Below, piece after piece: positions 46,118 to 56,856 of a stretch of DNA of 64,000 nucleotides. Under the pieces are notes generated by a model, which saw nothing but the letters and a program-made list of their open reading frames with translations, made no database searches and was not told the DNA's origin. Source of the DNA: Dipteris shenzhenensis (lineage: Eukaryota > Polypodiophyta > Polypodiopsida > Gleicheniales); the NCBI GenBank assembly GCA_047967505.1, contig CM106538.1. One strand, written 5' to 3'. Position 1 is the stretch's first letter, and each line of letters opens with the position of its first letter. A program made the position numbers and the translations under genes.

Positions 46118-46175
<58 letters not shown>
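46118..46175. repeat. (AT)n microsatellite
   Basis: About 28 perfect AT dinucleotides inside intron 7, preceded by TACATACA-type variants. The Tyr/Ile-rich frames across it are artefacts. Confidence 0.9.
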
Positions 46176-46177
<2 letters not shown>

Positions 46178-46829
46178 TACGGTGCGCACACACAGACACA
46201 TATATAGGAATGTAGCATCTTGGAAAAAGTTTTCGTGCAAACAGATTTTTTTGCAATGCTGGTCGAGCATGCAAAGTATTGCTTTGCTTATGACACGCAT
46301 TTATGTTACTAAGAAGCATGCACTGAAATCAATTTCCATCTTAGATTGCCTGAATTGCTACCCAAATAGGTCTAAATTGTGGAGAGATTTGCTCCATTGA
46401 GCTATTCCGGGTCTACCTGTAGATGGGTGGAGTGAAGGAGGTCGATTGTGTCTTGCGCAAATGGTGACCTCTGAAATAGCAGCTAGATCTTTATTTGGCT
46501 CTTGCTCCTTGGTGTGGACTAGCTGCTTGGTTGGGCTTCTTGCCTGTTGTTCATTGTATGTGCCTTCAAGCTGGTCTTTTGGCAGATTATGATAATCTTC
46601 CTGTGGTATATGGATATCCTAATTGGGTAGTAGCTGATCCCATGGGCTGGTGTTGAGGTAACTAAAATGCAATGCATAATGTGGCCTCTTTCCTCCCTTG
46701 GCTGACATGGCTCATATAATGGGCCTCGTCTTCTATCGATGCATGCATGGGAGTAACCTGAATCTGGGAATGGATGCGTTCAACATTTACTTCCACTTAA
46801 TTGTCATTATGATCCCCCCCCCCCCACTC

Positions 46830-47881
46830 CAACGTGTGAGCCCCCATATGGGGAGGACATGGGGGAGGATGACAAGCAGCATGGGTTGGGAAGTAGGGGG
46901 ATGGAATGGAGCTGCCATGTGGGCACCAAGCTGGCTGCCTTAAGGACAGCATGGATCTGTCCTTCTTGGATTAGTTTTAGGATAGCAATGTGGGCCACCC
47001 AGGCCAGCATTGATGGCTGGCTGTATGCCCAGATTGAAGGCAGGCTATCGAGCTGGAATTAGCCCAGTTGTGAGCCCTTATAGAGGGCCAAAGGGCTGCA
47101 AAAGGGCTAGCACATATGATCAGCAAACAAAAGGAGGGCTGGGCCATTTATAGGCCTGGCTCCAGGTCGACCAGAATGGGCTGGTCAACTAGGCGTTGGA
47201 GGTTGGTGGACCAGTTGACCTGCCACATGGCAGTTTGGCAGTGGCCAGAGCTGGTTGGGGGTTTAACAGGGCGTTGGCCTCACATTTGGGTCAGGTAACC
47301 CCTGGTTCAGTCGGCCCATTTCCGGGGGGCCGCAGCCCTATAAAACAGGCCAAATGGAGCCTCAAAGGAATTCAGTCTGCAGGAGACAAAAGGCCTCCCA
47401 GGGCAAAACAGATGTGCAGATCTACATAGTTTAGACAAGGACATGTGATGTGAATGGAAGGTGAGCAGAGGAGATCATCCTTGATAGCTACTGAAGCCTA
47501 CCTGAAGCAGATAGGAGGAGTCTACATCATTGGTACTGCATATAGAGCCACTTTTGGTACCCTACCTCAGCGATTGTATGCTGCAGGTGTTTGTACATGT
47601 ATTGGCAGGCTTTGCCCTTGGTTTCTGTATCTGTATATTCTTTTTGGCTGTACATCAGAGTGTATTCAATCCAGATCTGAAGTGTTTTCTATTCACATGC
47701 ATGAAAATGGAATGAGTTGTCTCTTGTTAAGTTCCTGGGTTCATCTAGGTATATGAGTTTGGGAATGTTCCTGGATTCATCTAGGTATATGAGTTGTCTC
47801 TTGTTAAGTCGTGTGATCTTGGGAAAGTCATCCATTTGTGGGGAGTTGGCTCTAGCAAGCAAGCTCTCTTTGCTTTTGACA
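46830..47881 (+). repeat. 5' LTR-like segment of element E
   Basis: About 1.05 kb; the start is approximate and the end (..TTTTGACA) is fixed by the adjacent TGGTATCCGGACC at 47882. It contains CCTATAAAACAGG (about 47337), a good TATA box. Compared with 56490-56856 it has extra sequence between about 46880 and 47450. A ~43-bp tandem pair (TTCATCTAGGTATATGAGTT) lies at about 47720-47795. Confidence 0.6.
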
Positions 47882-48106
47882 TGGTATCCGGACCTTGTGT
47901 GGTAGTGGATACATGATCTGATATTCTCTGACAGAGTGTCAGAGTCCAATTGTCAATAGGAATAGCCGTGGTTCATGAGTCAAGCTCAAGAGTGAGAGCC
48001 TAGGAGATCTACAACCTAGACCTTCTTTGAATTGAAGGGCGGTGTCCTGGACTAACTATCCAATTTGGAAAGTTAAGATTCTTAGTTGTTTGGTGGCTAG
48101 GAAAAT

Positions 48107-49224
48107 TTGGGAGGTGACATAAAAAGTAGCGACGAGACCCACCCATGGGATGTATTCCACAAGGAAGGTTTCAATCTGGCAGAGTTAGACAATGTGAGGG
48201 AGTGGAAAGTAAAGGACGTACTCGCACTTTCTATGATTATCGGGACGATTGCGGATGCAGTGATAACTCCATATCAAGTTAGGGGAGAGAGCACTCGAGA
48301 CTTACTGTGAGACTTATCTATTGCGCTGTGCGGAAGCGTACTGAATGTGTGTACATGAAGGTGTGCGAGATAACTCAATCATGTAGGACACCATAGCTCT
48401 GTCTAATTATTTTACACATGCTTTATTTATTATTTTACACCTTGTGAAGTTTTCGTCCATGTTGTGGCTTGCTGGTATTGGGATAATTCTTTCTATCTTA
48501 AGTGGTGCCTTGCCCTATCAGCTAGATTTAGATGCTCGTTTGGGAGAGACTAAAATGAAATCGTTTAGTCTTCACAGCTAGTTATAGCTAAATGAAGAGA
48601 TTTTGGACTACTTTTTGGTTAGCCTTCTCCTTTAGTGCTAGCCTTTGTCATGGTTGAGCCTGCCCTCCACATTCGGAGTGCCGACAGAAAGTGAGTATGA
48701 AGGCTGTGTATAAATGGATGCTCAAGTATGTGTGGGTTTGTGGATTTGTATGTGTGAAAGCATATGCTTATACTATGGTCTAATTAGGGATCTATTGTTG
48801 TACATACAACACTTGATGATGAGCTTAGTGATTGCACCCTAATGGAGTGGTGCATGTGACACTTATCCACTCACCCAATTTCTACCTAATATAGCCATAC
48901 ACGCAATACCACTCTTTGGCACCAATGGCTTGTACATACAATAATATCCCTTGCATCAAGGACCATGTGCTCAATAGAAGAATTTTCAGATACATTGAAA
49001 AGGCCTATTTGGTCAAATGCAATCTTGGTAAAAGTAAGCTCTACAAAAAAAAGCATGTCAAGGATTCGTCTAAAGTTCATGGGGATTCTTCAAACGAGGA
49101 AAGCGAGAAGAAGAAGAAGAAGAAGAAGAAGAAGAAGAAGAAGAAATGCATTTATTGTGACAAGCTTGGACTTTGCTTAAGACAAGATTGCAACAAGAGG
49201 GCCGACCTAGCGAAGGAGGACTAA
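48107..49224 (+). pseudogene. gag remnants of element E with a broken zinc knuckle and poly-Lys tract
   Basis: 48150-48310 reads WDVFHKEGFNLAELDNVREW then KVKDVLALSMIIGTIADAVI, similar in pattern to copia gag (W..KD..AL..I...I.D). Further on, 48916-49224 carries a Lys-rich run encoded by a (GAA)n microsatellite (about 49105-49145) and CIYCDKLGLCLRQDC, a zinc-knuckle-like motif in which the His is absent. Stops separate the pieces. The assignment rests on pattern only. Confidence 0.45.
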
Positions 49225-49983
49225 TCAAAGAGTGGTGCACAAATCTTGACTTTGTGGTAGAGGATGGTAGGTGTTGCTTAGTCTTGGGACCCAAGATGGA
49301 GGTGCTTATTCAAAGTCAGAACACAATCAACTGGAGTTCACCAAAGGAAGCATATTTATACAGTTAATTAGGGACATTGAAGAGGATGGTACTTTTGGAG
49401 ATACTGGCCTTTTTCGATGGCAAGCAACATCAGGCTGTGTTTTTAGGGTACACTCTATTTAAATTGGAAATTTCAGTAGATCTCTTGGAGTGGTTATTTG
49501 TATAGGAGCTCTCAGCTCGTTGGAGAATGGAGGGTGGAGGCTTTCAGTGCCTATTGCAAAATTGTCTTGAAAGGTGGCTAAAATCTTTGGTGAGTTTGAG
49601 TCGTTGACTAATGGAGGTGATTAGGAGGCTTCTCTAGGTTGGCCCAAATGCAAAATGGTGGAAGGACTAGGTGGTGATCTTGATGAAACCTTTCGAGTTG
49701 GAGACTAGGGATCGAGAGGACTAGAGGAGTCTGATCTTGCCTATGGAGGATCGAATGGTGAAAATATTACTCATAGCACAGCTGGAGGCATTTTGCTAGC
49801 GGGGATCTAGGTGGCGCAGCAGAGGGATCTCATTGTGGAAGGGTTCATGCACTTGATTATGGGAAAAAATTGTTATGTGGTTGGGTTGAAACATCCTCAG
49901 TGGCAAGGTGCTTTCTAGGACAGCTGGATGGTCATGTGTTAGATGGGTGATCGCTTTGATATTTTACGGAGTTGACGAGATGG

Positions 49984-50224
49984 TGATAGAGTGTGAGGGA
50001 AATAGAGTAGGGAGTAGAGAGACTCACTGCACACACAATAGTGGGGATAATCACAATGAGTGAGTGGTACCTCCCCAAGTACACACATATATATATTATG
50101 GATAAGGTAGTAACCCTTAAGTACATCTAAGTACAAATGTGTACTTAGTGTACTTAAGTGTCCTACATTAAAGTACAACATAAAGTACTATTTACATAGG
50201 GTGGCCAGTGCCTTTACCCCAACA
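49984..50224 (-). repeat. Left (3') LTR of element D
   Basis: 241 bp, starts TGATAGAGTG and ends CCCCAACA on the + strand; identical by eye to 55967-56207. Read on the minus strand it starts TGTTGGGGTAAAGG. It contains alternating GTACTTA/AAGTAC words and an AT-rich TATATATAT stretch. Confidence 0.95.
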
Positions 50225-50274
50225 ACCTCCCACTTAAAGGCAGTGTGCCCTCAAGGAGAGAAAGAATATTGGCC

Positions 50275-52719
50275 TCAACCAATACCCATAAGAGATCTGC
50301 AGTGTGCAAACCTCTCTGCAGCTAACCCTTTGGTTAACAGATCTGCCGGATTGTCATCTGTATGCACCTTAACAAGCTTAATTTGCTTGTTTTCAAGCAC
50401 CTCCCTGATAAAGTGATATTTCACATCTATGTGCTTGGTCTTTGCATGAAAGACAGGATTACGTGCCAACTGTATGGCACTCTGACTGTCACAATGCAAC
50501 AATGGAATCTCCAATGGATAACCCAAATCTGCCACTAACCGAGATAGCCATATAGCCTCCTTGCATGCCTCAGTGGCTGCAATGTATTCTGCTTCTGTGG
50601 TAGACAATGCAACGCATTGCTGCATTCTAGATACCCACGACACTGCACCTCCAGTGAAAGTGAAAACATAGCCGGTAGTAGACTTTCGGGTATCAGGGTG
50701 ACCGGCATAATCAGAGTCTGTATAACCCTGCACTTTGGCATCTTGACTGCCGAAACATATACACAAGTCCTGTGTACCCTTTAGGTATCTCATGACACCT
50801 TTCACTGCATTCCAATGCTTCTTGCCAGGTTTAGCCATGTATCTGCTAACCACTCCCACTGCAAACGCAATATCGGGCCTGGTTGCAACCATAGCATACA
50901 TGAGACTGCCACATGCTGATGCATACGGAATCTTTGACATCTCAGCTCTCTCAGCATCTGTCTGAGGGCTGTCCAAAGCACTGATTTTCACATAAGGAGG
51001 TAATGGAGTACCAATACTCTTCCCCCCCTCCATGTGAAATCTCTGCAAGACCTTGCCAATGTATCCCTTCTGAGACAAGTATAGCAATTGCTTTTCCCTA
51101 TCCCGAAGTATGCGCATACCCAATATATGGTTGGCATCACCAAGATCCTTCATATCAAAGGTCTGGTGCAATCTCTTTTTCAAGGCATTCATCTCCTTAT
51201 GAGATTTTCCAGCAATTAACATGTCATCCACATACAAAATGAGGATAAGTAAACTGCCATCTGAAGCTTTCTTGGTATATAAGCAGTGATCAATGTCACT
51301 TCTCCTGTAACCTTGGGTTCGCATGAATGTATCAAACTTATGATACCATTCCCTGGGTGCCTGTTTTAGACCATAAAGACTTTTCTTCAGTCTGCATACA
51401 AGCTTCTCTTTGCCCTTCACTGTAAAACCCTCTGGCTGCTGCATAAAAATTTCTTCATGTAAATCACCATGAAGAAATGCTGTTTTGACATCCATTTGGA
51501 CCAAATCCATATCTGCATGTGCAACCAAAGCTAATACAGTTCTGAGTGTTGTCATCTTGACAACGGGAGAGAATATCTCCTCAAAGTCAACACCATATTC
51601 CTGCTTGAACCCTTTGGCAACCAGTCTGGCTTTATGCCTTGGCTTTTCACCAGGTGTGACTTTAAGTCTATAAACCCATTTGCATGGCAGTACCTTCTTA
51701 CCAGTAGGCAAGGGTACCAATTCCCAAGTGCCATTCTTGTGAAGACTGTCCATTTCAGACTTCATAGCAAGATCCCATTGAACCTTGTCTGCCCTCTGCC
51801 TAGCCTCTCTGTAGCATGAAGGCTCTCCACAATCAGTGAGCATCAAATAATCAATGCCTGGAACAAATCTTTCTGGCTGCCGCGTCTGTCTGGTTGACCT
51901 TCTAACCCAAAGACCATCATCTTGAGCTGGCTGTCCAGCCTGTTCATCACCCAGATAAGGTGGCTGTTCCATGATTCCTGGCTGCATTTGCATGTCAGGA
52001 AGATCACCTAACTGTGCCTCATCCATTGGGATGTTTTCTGCCATAACTGGCTGTCCATTAGGATCTGCTGCAGCATCATTTAATGGCTGATTATGCTGCT
52101 GTTGTGGCTGATTTACAGCCTGTTTGTGTTGCCCATGATGCCTGTCATCATCAATAGTTACTTTTAAAGGTTCCTGCTGTACAACAGGTTCCTTGAACAT
52201 GATGGTTTCATCAAACACGACATCATTGCTGCGTATAAGTTTTCTGTTCTTGGGATCCCAAATCCTGTAGCCCATCTCACCTTTGTCACCGTAACCTAGG
52301 AATATGCATTTAAGAGACTTTGGATCCAGTTTAGTTCTGTCCTCCCTGCGTACATGCACATACGCGACACAACCAAAGACCCGTAGGTGTTTGTAAGACG
52401 GAGGCTTGCCCGTCCATGCTTGTTCAGGCACACCACCACATAGTCTCTTGTTTGGTGACCTGTTAATAAGGTGCACAGCTGTCTTTACAGCTTCAGCCCA
52501 AAATGTGTGGGGCAATGCAGCATGTGACAACATGGATCTGACTTTCTCTTGAATGGTCCTGAACATTTTTTCAGCTGTACCATTCTGTGGAGGATCATAT
52601 GGTGCAGACAACACCCTTTGGATACCCTTTGCCTCACAGAATTCTTGAAATTCTTTGGACAAGTACTCTCCACCATTGTCAGATCGTAAGGCTTTCAGTT
52701 TTGCCTGTCTCATTTTCAA
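50275..52719 (-). CDS. Element D pol: integrase C-terminal part, reverse transcriptase, RNase H
   Basis: An open frame of about 800 codons. It starts within the integrase core (LRSDNGGEYLSKEF) with the catalytic Glu in NGTAEKMFRTIQEKV, then FGCVAYVHVRREDR and a Gln/Pro-rich linker. [56 protein letters not shown] and the catalytic LYVDDMLIAGK (about 51223-51234). RNase H: DSDYAGHPDTRKSTTGYVF, ALSTTEAEYIAATEACKEAI and the end LTKGLAAERFAHCRSLMGIG. All catalytic residues are present. The first Met is not an authentic start: the region belongs to the same polyprotein as 52679-54355, broken by one net frameshift near 52695. Confidence 0.92.
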   Translation of the reverse strand: MKMRQAKLKALRSDNGGEYLSKEFQEFCEAKGIQRVLSAPYDPPQNGTAEKMFRTIQEKVRSMLSHAALPHTFWAEAVKTAVHLINRSPNKRLCGGVPEQAWTGKPPSYKHLRVFGCVAYVHVRREDRTKLDPKSLKCIFLGYGDKGEMGYRIWDPKNRKLIRSNDVVFDETIMFKEPVVQQEPLKVTIDDDRHHGQHKQAVNQPQQQHNQPLNDAAADPNGQPVMAENIPMDEAQLGDLPDMQMQPGIMEQPPYLGDEQAGQPAQDDGLWVRRSTRQTRQPERFVPGIDYLMLTDCGEPSCYREARQRADKVQWDLAMKSEMDSLHKNGTWELVPLPTGKKVLPCKWVYRLKVTPGEKPRHKARLVAKGFKQEYGVDFEEIFSPVVKMTTLRTVLALVAHADMDLVQMDVKTAFLHGDLHEEIFMQQPEGFTVKGKEKLVCRLKKSLYGLKQAPREWYHKFDTFMRTQGYRRSDIDHCLYTKKASDGSLLILILYVDDMLIAGKSHKEMNALKKRLHQTFDMKDLGDANHILGMRILRDREKQLLYLSQKGYIGKVLQRFHMEGGKSIGTPLPPYVKISALDSPQTDAERAEMSKIPYASACGSLMYAMVATRPDIAFAVGVVSRYMAKPGKKHWNAVKGVMRYLKGTQDLCICFGSQDAKVQGYTDSDYAGHPDTRKSTTGYVFTFTGGAVSWVSRMQQCVALSTTEAEYIAATEACKEAIWLSRLVADLGYPLEIPLLHCDSQSAIQLARNPVFHAKTKHIDVKYHFIREVLENKQIKLVKVHTDDNPADLLTKGLAAERFAHCRSLMGIG

Positions 52720-54355
52720 CTAGTGCAACAAACTTAGTGAAAGCCTTGAACGTATCACTCTTCTTTCTGAGAGTGTAAACCCACACTTTGCGGGTGGCGT
52801 CATCTATGAATGACAGTATGTACTTTGAACCTCCTAAAGAGAGTGTAGGCATCTCACACACATCTGTATGTACTAGCTCCAAGAGCTGTAATTTCTGATC
52901 TGACCTTCTCTTATGAGGTATTTGTACTTGACGACCGTAGAGACAAAATTCACATTTCTGTAAATCTGAATATTTTAGACTCGGCAAGTAACCAAAATGA
53001 GCCAATTGCTCCATTCCCTTAATACTCATATGGCCAAGCCGGCTATGCCACAATGAAATCTTTGGCAGCTCGGTGGCATTTACATCAGAATGCGGACAAT
53101 GTCCAGCATGAAGTGAATACAAAGTATCAACCTTAGGACCCCTGGCAATAGCCATTGCCCCTTTGCTGATTTTCCATTTCTGATTACCAAAGGTGGTATG
53201 ATAACCATCATCATCCAACAACCCTGTGGAAATCAAGTTTTTCTTCACCTCAGGAACATGCCTGACCCCTTTAAGCATTAACTGCTGGCCATTTTCAAGC
53301 ACAAGCCTGACATCACCTATGCCAATGATAGAACATGCATGGTTATCACCAAGAAAGACCACTCCCTTTTGCCCTCCTGCATATCTGACAAACAGATTTC
53401 TGTAGGATGTCACATGAAAGGAAGCACCTGAATCTATAATCCAGGAAAACATATCTGATCCATCACCAGCATGAAGTGTATGAGCCTCCAGTGAAGAGGT
53501 GAAACATATCTCATGTCCACTGTCACTGTCACTAACATAAGTAACATTCAGCTCCTCTTTTTCTTTGCCCTTAGACTTGCCTTGAGCCTTGCCTTCTTTG
53601 GCTCTCTGGTCATTCTTCTTTTGAAAACACTTTTTCTCAATATGTCCCTTCTTGCCACAATAGTTGCATACAAGATCACTCTTAGAGCGGGACTTGCTCC
53701 TCTCTCTTTCTTTGTCTTTTCCACGTGTTTTGGACCTGCTGCGTGCATTCAAAGCATTTGACTTCCCAATAGCATTGTTCTTTCTGTTCATCTCTTCCTG
53801 TAGAAGAGCACTCTCCACATCTGCAAATACCAGAATGGTTTTTGAGTTGCTGGTAGAAGTCCTGAATGTGTCCCATGACTCAGGTAGAGAACATAGGATG
53901 AGTGTAGCTTTCAGCTCATCATCGAGCTTCAACCCCTGGTTGATCACCTGGCTGAATATGCTGTTAAACTCAATAATATGAGTGGACATAGCTGTCCCCT
54001 CCTTCATTTGAAGACCAACAAGCTTTTTTAGCCAGTAAGCTTTTCCCGTGGCACTTTTCTTGGCATAAGTATCCTCAAGACGTTGCCACATCTCCCACGC
54101 AGTAGGTTCATCCCTGATGCCTACAACCAGTGAATCAACAACTGTAAGCATAATGGTCGACCTGGCCAAGCCGTCCATCTTCTCCCACTGCTCATCAGTA
54201 ATGTTGGAGGGCTTAACACCCTTCTCCTTTATAGGCTTGTACTGGTCCTTCTGCATCAGCACATTGTAGCATTGTGTCCTCCATATGTCGTAATTTTTAG
54301 CTCCTTCGAGCTTCTTTATCTGAAACAAGGACGACACGTCGCTGCTGGAACTCAT
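52679..54355 (-). CDS. Element D gag, protease and integrase N-terminal part
   Basis: The start is taken as ATG at 54355 (MSSSSDVSSLFQIKKLEGAK), the usual copia gag start; an in-frame ATG 13 codons upstream is less likely. Gag continues with SLPESWDTFRTS, a basic Ser/Arg region and an intact zinc knuckle, CNYCGKKGHIEKKC. The aspartic protease reads WIIDSGASFHVTS. The integrase zinc domain is LWHSRLGHMSIKGMEQL..CEFCLYGRQ, and the core starts LVHTDVCEMPTLSLGG..FIDDATRKVWVY with the first catalytic Asp. The frame ends at a TGA near 52679, where pol continues in another frame, so full-length polyprotein cannot be made without frameshifting. Confidence 0.92.
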   Translation of the reverse strand: MSSSSDVSSLFQIKKLEGAKNYDIWRTQCYNVLMQKDQYKPIKEKGVKPSNITDEQWEKMDGLARSTIMLTVVDSLVVGIRDEPTAWEMWQRLEDTYAKKSATGKAYWLKKLVGLQMKEGTAMSTHIIEFNSIFSQVINQGLKLDDELKATLILCSLPESWDTFRTSTSNSKTILVFADVESALLQEEMNRKNNAIGKSNALNARSRSKTRGKDKERERSKSRSKSDLVCNYCGKKGHIEKKCFQKKNDQRAKEGKAQGKSKGKEKEELNVTYVSDSDSGHEICFTSSLEAHTLHAGDGSDMFSWIIDSGASFHVTSYRNLFVRYAGGQKGVVFLGDNHACSIIGIGDVRLVLENGQQLMLKGVRHVPEVKKNLISTGLLDDDGYHTTFGNQKWKISKGAMAIARGPKVDTLYSLHAGHCPHSDVNATELPKISLWHSRLGHMSIKGMEQLAHFGYLPSLKYSDLQKCEFCLYGRQVQIPHKRRSDQKLQLLELVHTDVCEMPTLSLGGSKYILSFIDDATRKVWVYTLRKKSDTFKAFTKFVALVENETGKTESLTI

Positions 54356-54394
54356 GGTAAAGAAAATAGAGTTTGACTCCCTGTAGTCGTGCAA

Positions 54395-55964
54395 TTAAGC
54401 ACTAGTTACTCCAAGAAAATTCCCCCGCAGCGGAAGTACGATCAGAAAATGAACTTGGTACTGTTTCAGTGGCATAAAACCAACTGAAAGTCTTTCTCCC
54501 ACTTGCTGCAGAAATAGTACAGCAAGCTGTTGTTGTCTGGTCTGCTGGCGAAAGTGCGGTACAGCTGCTTCAAAGTGCTCCAGAAAAATCCCAGAACTGT
54601 TTTCTTAAAAGATAGCAGTACTTTTTGACTCTTTTTGACAGTCAAATCTGGTCAAACTTGCTGTGTGACAGTCCCGGACTGTCAAAAAACAGTGAATCTC
54701 TGATTGTGGATGAAGATCCCTGATTTTAGGCCTCCATATGCTTTAGAAACTTCCCCCCCAATTGAATTCACAGTTTGGAAGTGAGATTGCTCAAAAGCCC
54801 TTTGAATGCATGAAGAAAATCAGAGATTTGACCTCCAATTAAAAGATTGACCTTTGACCAAAAAAAAAAAAATTGTAAGTCAAATTTGCACTTTCAAAGC
54901 ATAGTAGTGCTCCACGAGATAGGTTGATGCATGTAGAGTGCTTCCACTCGACAGATTGCCGGTCAGGCTACAAAAGCCCCAAATTTGACTAAAGTCAAAC
55001 TTGGTCAAAATCGACCAAATCTGTACCAAAAGTGATTGTACTTTTAGCAACAAGCTAAAGCATTTGTCCCAAGCATAATAGCATCAAAAGCCCCTTGAAT
55101 TGACAGCACATTCCGTGCATTAACACAGTAAATGGCATCAACTGCTACTGCTCACAAGGCATGTGACTGCAAATCCATTGAGGTGCATCCAACAAAGCAT
55201 ACACTGCAAGTTTCAAGTACAGATCTGTCCAATGCATACAATCAGTGCCACCACTGACATACAATCACTGGCTAAGTGATAGACCTGTCTCGACACTGTT
55301 TGCGGCATAAGCTAAGCCTCAGTGCGAGTGAAAGCCCTGCCCCAAATAGAACACAATGCGTACCTTTGCACGGTACCCTGCCTGCTGGCTGTATTTGTAA
55401 GGTGTACTTGCTGCTGTACTATGCACTCGATTTTAGTGCAAAACAGTACCTTCGAAATGCTTTGATTGGAGTGCACGCAGCTGTTGCAAGATATCTTCAG
55501 CACATTCGATTTCGATGCTGGATTCCACGTAGAGGAGGAGCCCTACAGCCTTGGCCACGCCGATGCAGCCACGCCTTGAAGTCCTGGCCACGCCGATGCA
55601 GTAGCACCTTGCAGCCCTTGGCTGCGACGTGCAGCCGCGCCCTGCGCGCTGCAGCCTTTGCCTCGCAGCCGCGCCCTGCGCGCTTGCAACAGTGCCCTGT
55701 GCGCTTGCCTTGCAGCCGCGCCGCAGCTACGCCGCCCGCGCCATCGCCTTGCAGCCGCGCCGCAGCTACGACGCCCGCGCCCTCGCCCTGCAGCCGCGCC
55801 GCAGTTTCCACGCCCGCGCCCTCGCTCTTGGCCTGGCTATCGCAATCCGTCCGTACGGCTATACGGACGATGTACGGCCGTACGGACTTGTCCGTACGGT
55901 AGGGGTAGGCTAGGGAGAGATGGGAGTGGAAGCGGAGGGAGAGAGCCCGTTGGCTCTGATACCA
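54395..55964 (-). other. Leader of element D between primer-binding site and gag
   Basis: About 1.57 kb without intact genes. It contains an A13 run (about 54859), repeated TTTGACCAAA/GTCAAA words (54610-55030) and, next to the PBS, a strongly GC-rich stretch (about 55500-55900) of GCAGCC/GCGCC and CGTACGG repeats. Frames through the GC-rich part (Ala/Arg/Pro-rich) are repeat artefacts. The primer-binding site lies at about 55950-55965. Confidence 0.7.
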
Positions 55965-55966
55965 GT

Positions 55967-56207
55967 TGATAGAGTGTGAGGGAAATAGAGTAGGGAGTAG
56001 AGAGACTCACTGCACACACAATAGTGGGGATAATCACAATGAGTGAGTGGTACCTCCCCAAGTACACACATATATATATTATGGATAAGGTAGTAACCCT
56101 TAAGTACATCTAAGTACAAATGTGTACTTAGTGTACTTAAGTGTCCTACATTAAAGTACAACATAAAGTACTATTTACATAGGGTGGCCAGTGCCTTTAC
56201 CCCAACA
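55967..56207 (-). repeat. Right (5') LTR of element D
   Basis: 241 bp, identical by eye to 49984-50224. The + strand CTCTGATACCAGT to its left is the primer-binding site, and GATGG to its right is the target duplication. Confidence 0.95.
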
Positions 56208-56489
56208 GATGGTGACTTCGTGGATGAACTTGTTTCTGGTACCTAGATTGCGCAATGAAGCTAGCATGTCTGTGATCAAGATTTGCGGCACCATAGGGAA
56301 TCGGTATTACATTGACAGTTTAGGATAGTTTACCAGTACATGGAGCCAGATTTGGAGGAGCAAGGTTGCAATGTCAAGCACCAAAGATGGAGGATGCCTT
56401 GAATAGTTCCAGTTAGCTCCGATTGGGAGCTGATGGAGCATCTGGATCAACAAGTGGGTATTGGCCCACAGTGGGTTGCTGAGAGGGGG

Positions 56490-56856
56490 TGTTGGAATCA
56501 AGGGGTGACGTTGCCATGTGTGAGCCCTGGTATGAGGACATTGGAGAGGATCTCATCCTTGGTAGCTACTGAAAATAATGTGTGGCAGATAGCTGGAATT
56601 TACATCAGTTGATAAGCCAGGTTTGGTGCCCTAACTCAGCGATTGTATGCTGCAGGTGCTGGTAGGTTTTGTACTCAGTTTCTGTATCTATACGTATTCT
56701 TTTTGGCTGTCCATCAGACTTCCATCCAGAACTGAAGTGCTTTCATTTGTATGCATGCACATGGTGTGAGTTGTTGTCTCAAATTAATTTGTGTGATATT
56801 GGGGAAGTCTTTTGCTGCAGGGAGTTGGCTGTAGCAAGTTGTCCTCGTTTCTGACA
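56490..56856 (+). repeat. 3' LTR-like segment of element E
   Basis: Starts TGTTGGAATC right after GAGAGGGGG and ends CTGACA, then continues with TGGAATCAGACC. It is colinear with parts of 46830-47881 but lacks its middle part. Similarity to the left segment goes on for about 50 bp past the LTR end (to about 56910), so this copy also carries primer-binding-site and leader sequence. Confidence 0.6.

Larger units (their letters stand above)
49984..56207 (-). mobile_element. Element D: full-length, very young Ty1/copia retrotransposon
   Basis: 6,224 bp with two 241-bp LTRs (49984-50224 and 55967-56207) that appear identical base for base, flanked by the target duplication GATGG (49979-49983 and 56208-56212). 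On the minus strand the primer-binding site ACTGGTATCAGAGCC follows the right LTR, and the purine tract TTTAAGTGGGAGGT precedes the left LTR. The gag-pol polyprotein (gag, protease, integrase, RT, RNase H) is intact except for one net frameshift in the integrase. It is a member of the same family as the decayed element C. Identical LTRs imply insertion recent enough that no substitutions have built up. Confidence 0.95.
46830..56856 (+). mobile_element. Element E: older LTR retrotransposon, copia-like gag, interrupted by element D
   Basis: Two related segments, 46830-47881 and 56490-56856, share TGTGAGCCC..TATG.GGAGGACAT at their start, the block CTCAGCGATTGTATGCTGCAGGT..TTTTTGGCTGTxCATCAGA in the middle, and GGGAGTTGGCT..TGACA at the end. 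The first is followed by TGGTATCCGGACC, a primer-binding-site-like sequence, and the second is preceded by the purine tract GAGAGGGGG, giving + polarity. The left copy carries several hundred extra bases absent from the right one. Gag fragments lie at 48107-49224. No pol was recognised, so the element is deleted or non-autonomous. Element D split it at 49983. Confidence 0.6.

Noticed and set aside
45972-46400. 142-codon frame with Tyr/Ile repeats
   Set aside because: Produced by the (AT)n microsatellite in intron 7; no protein signal outside it.
53513-53981. Plus-strand frames opposite element D gag
   Set aside because: Antisense shadows of an intact gag-protease frame.
55276-55969. Ala/Arg/Pro-rich frame of 208 codons in element D
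   Set aside because: Reads through GC-rich repeats in the untranslated leader of the retrotransposon, on the strand opposite to its genes, with similar repeats open in all frames.
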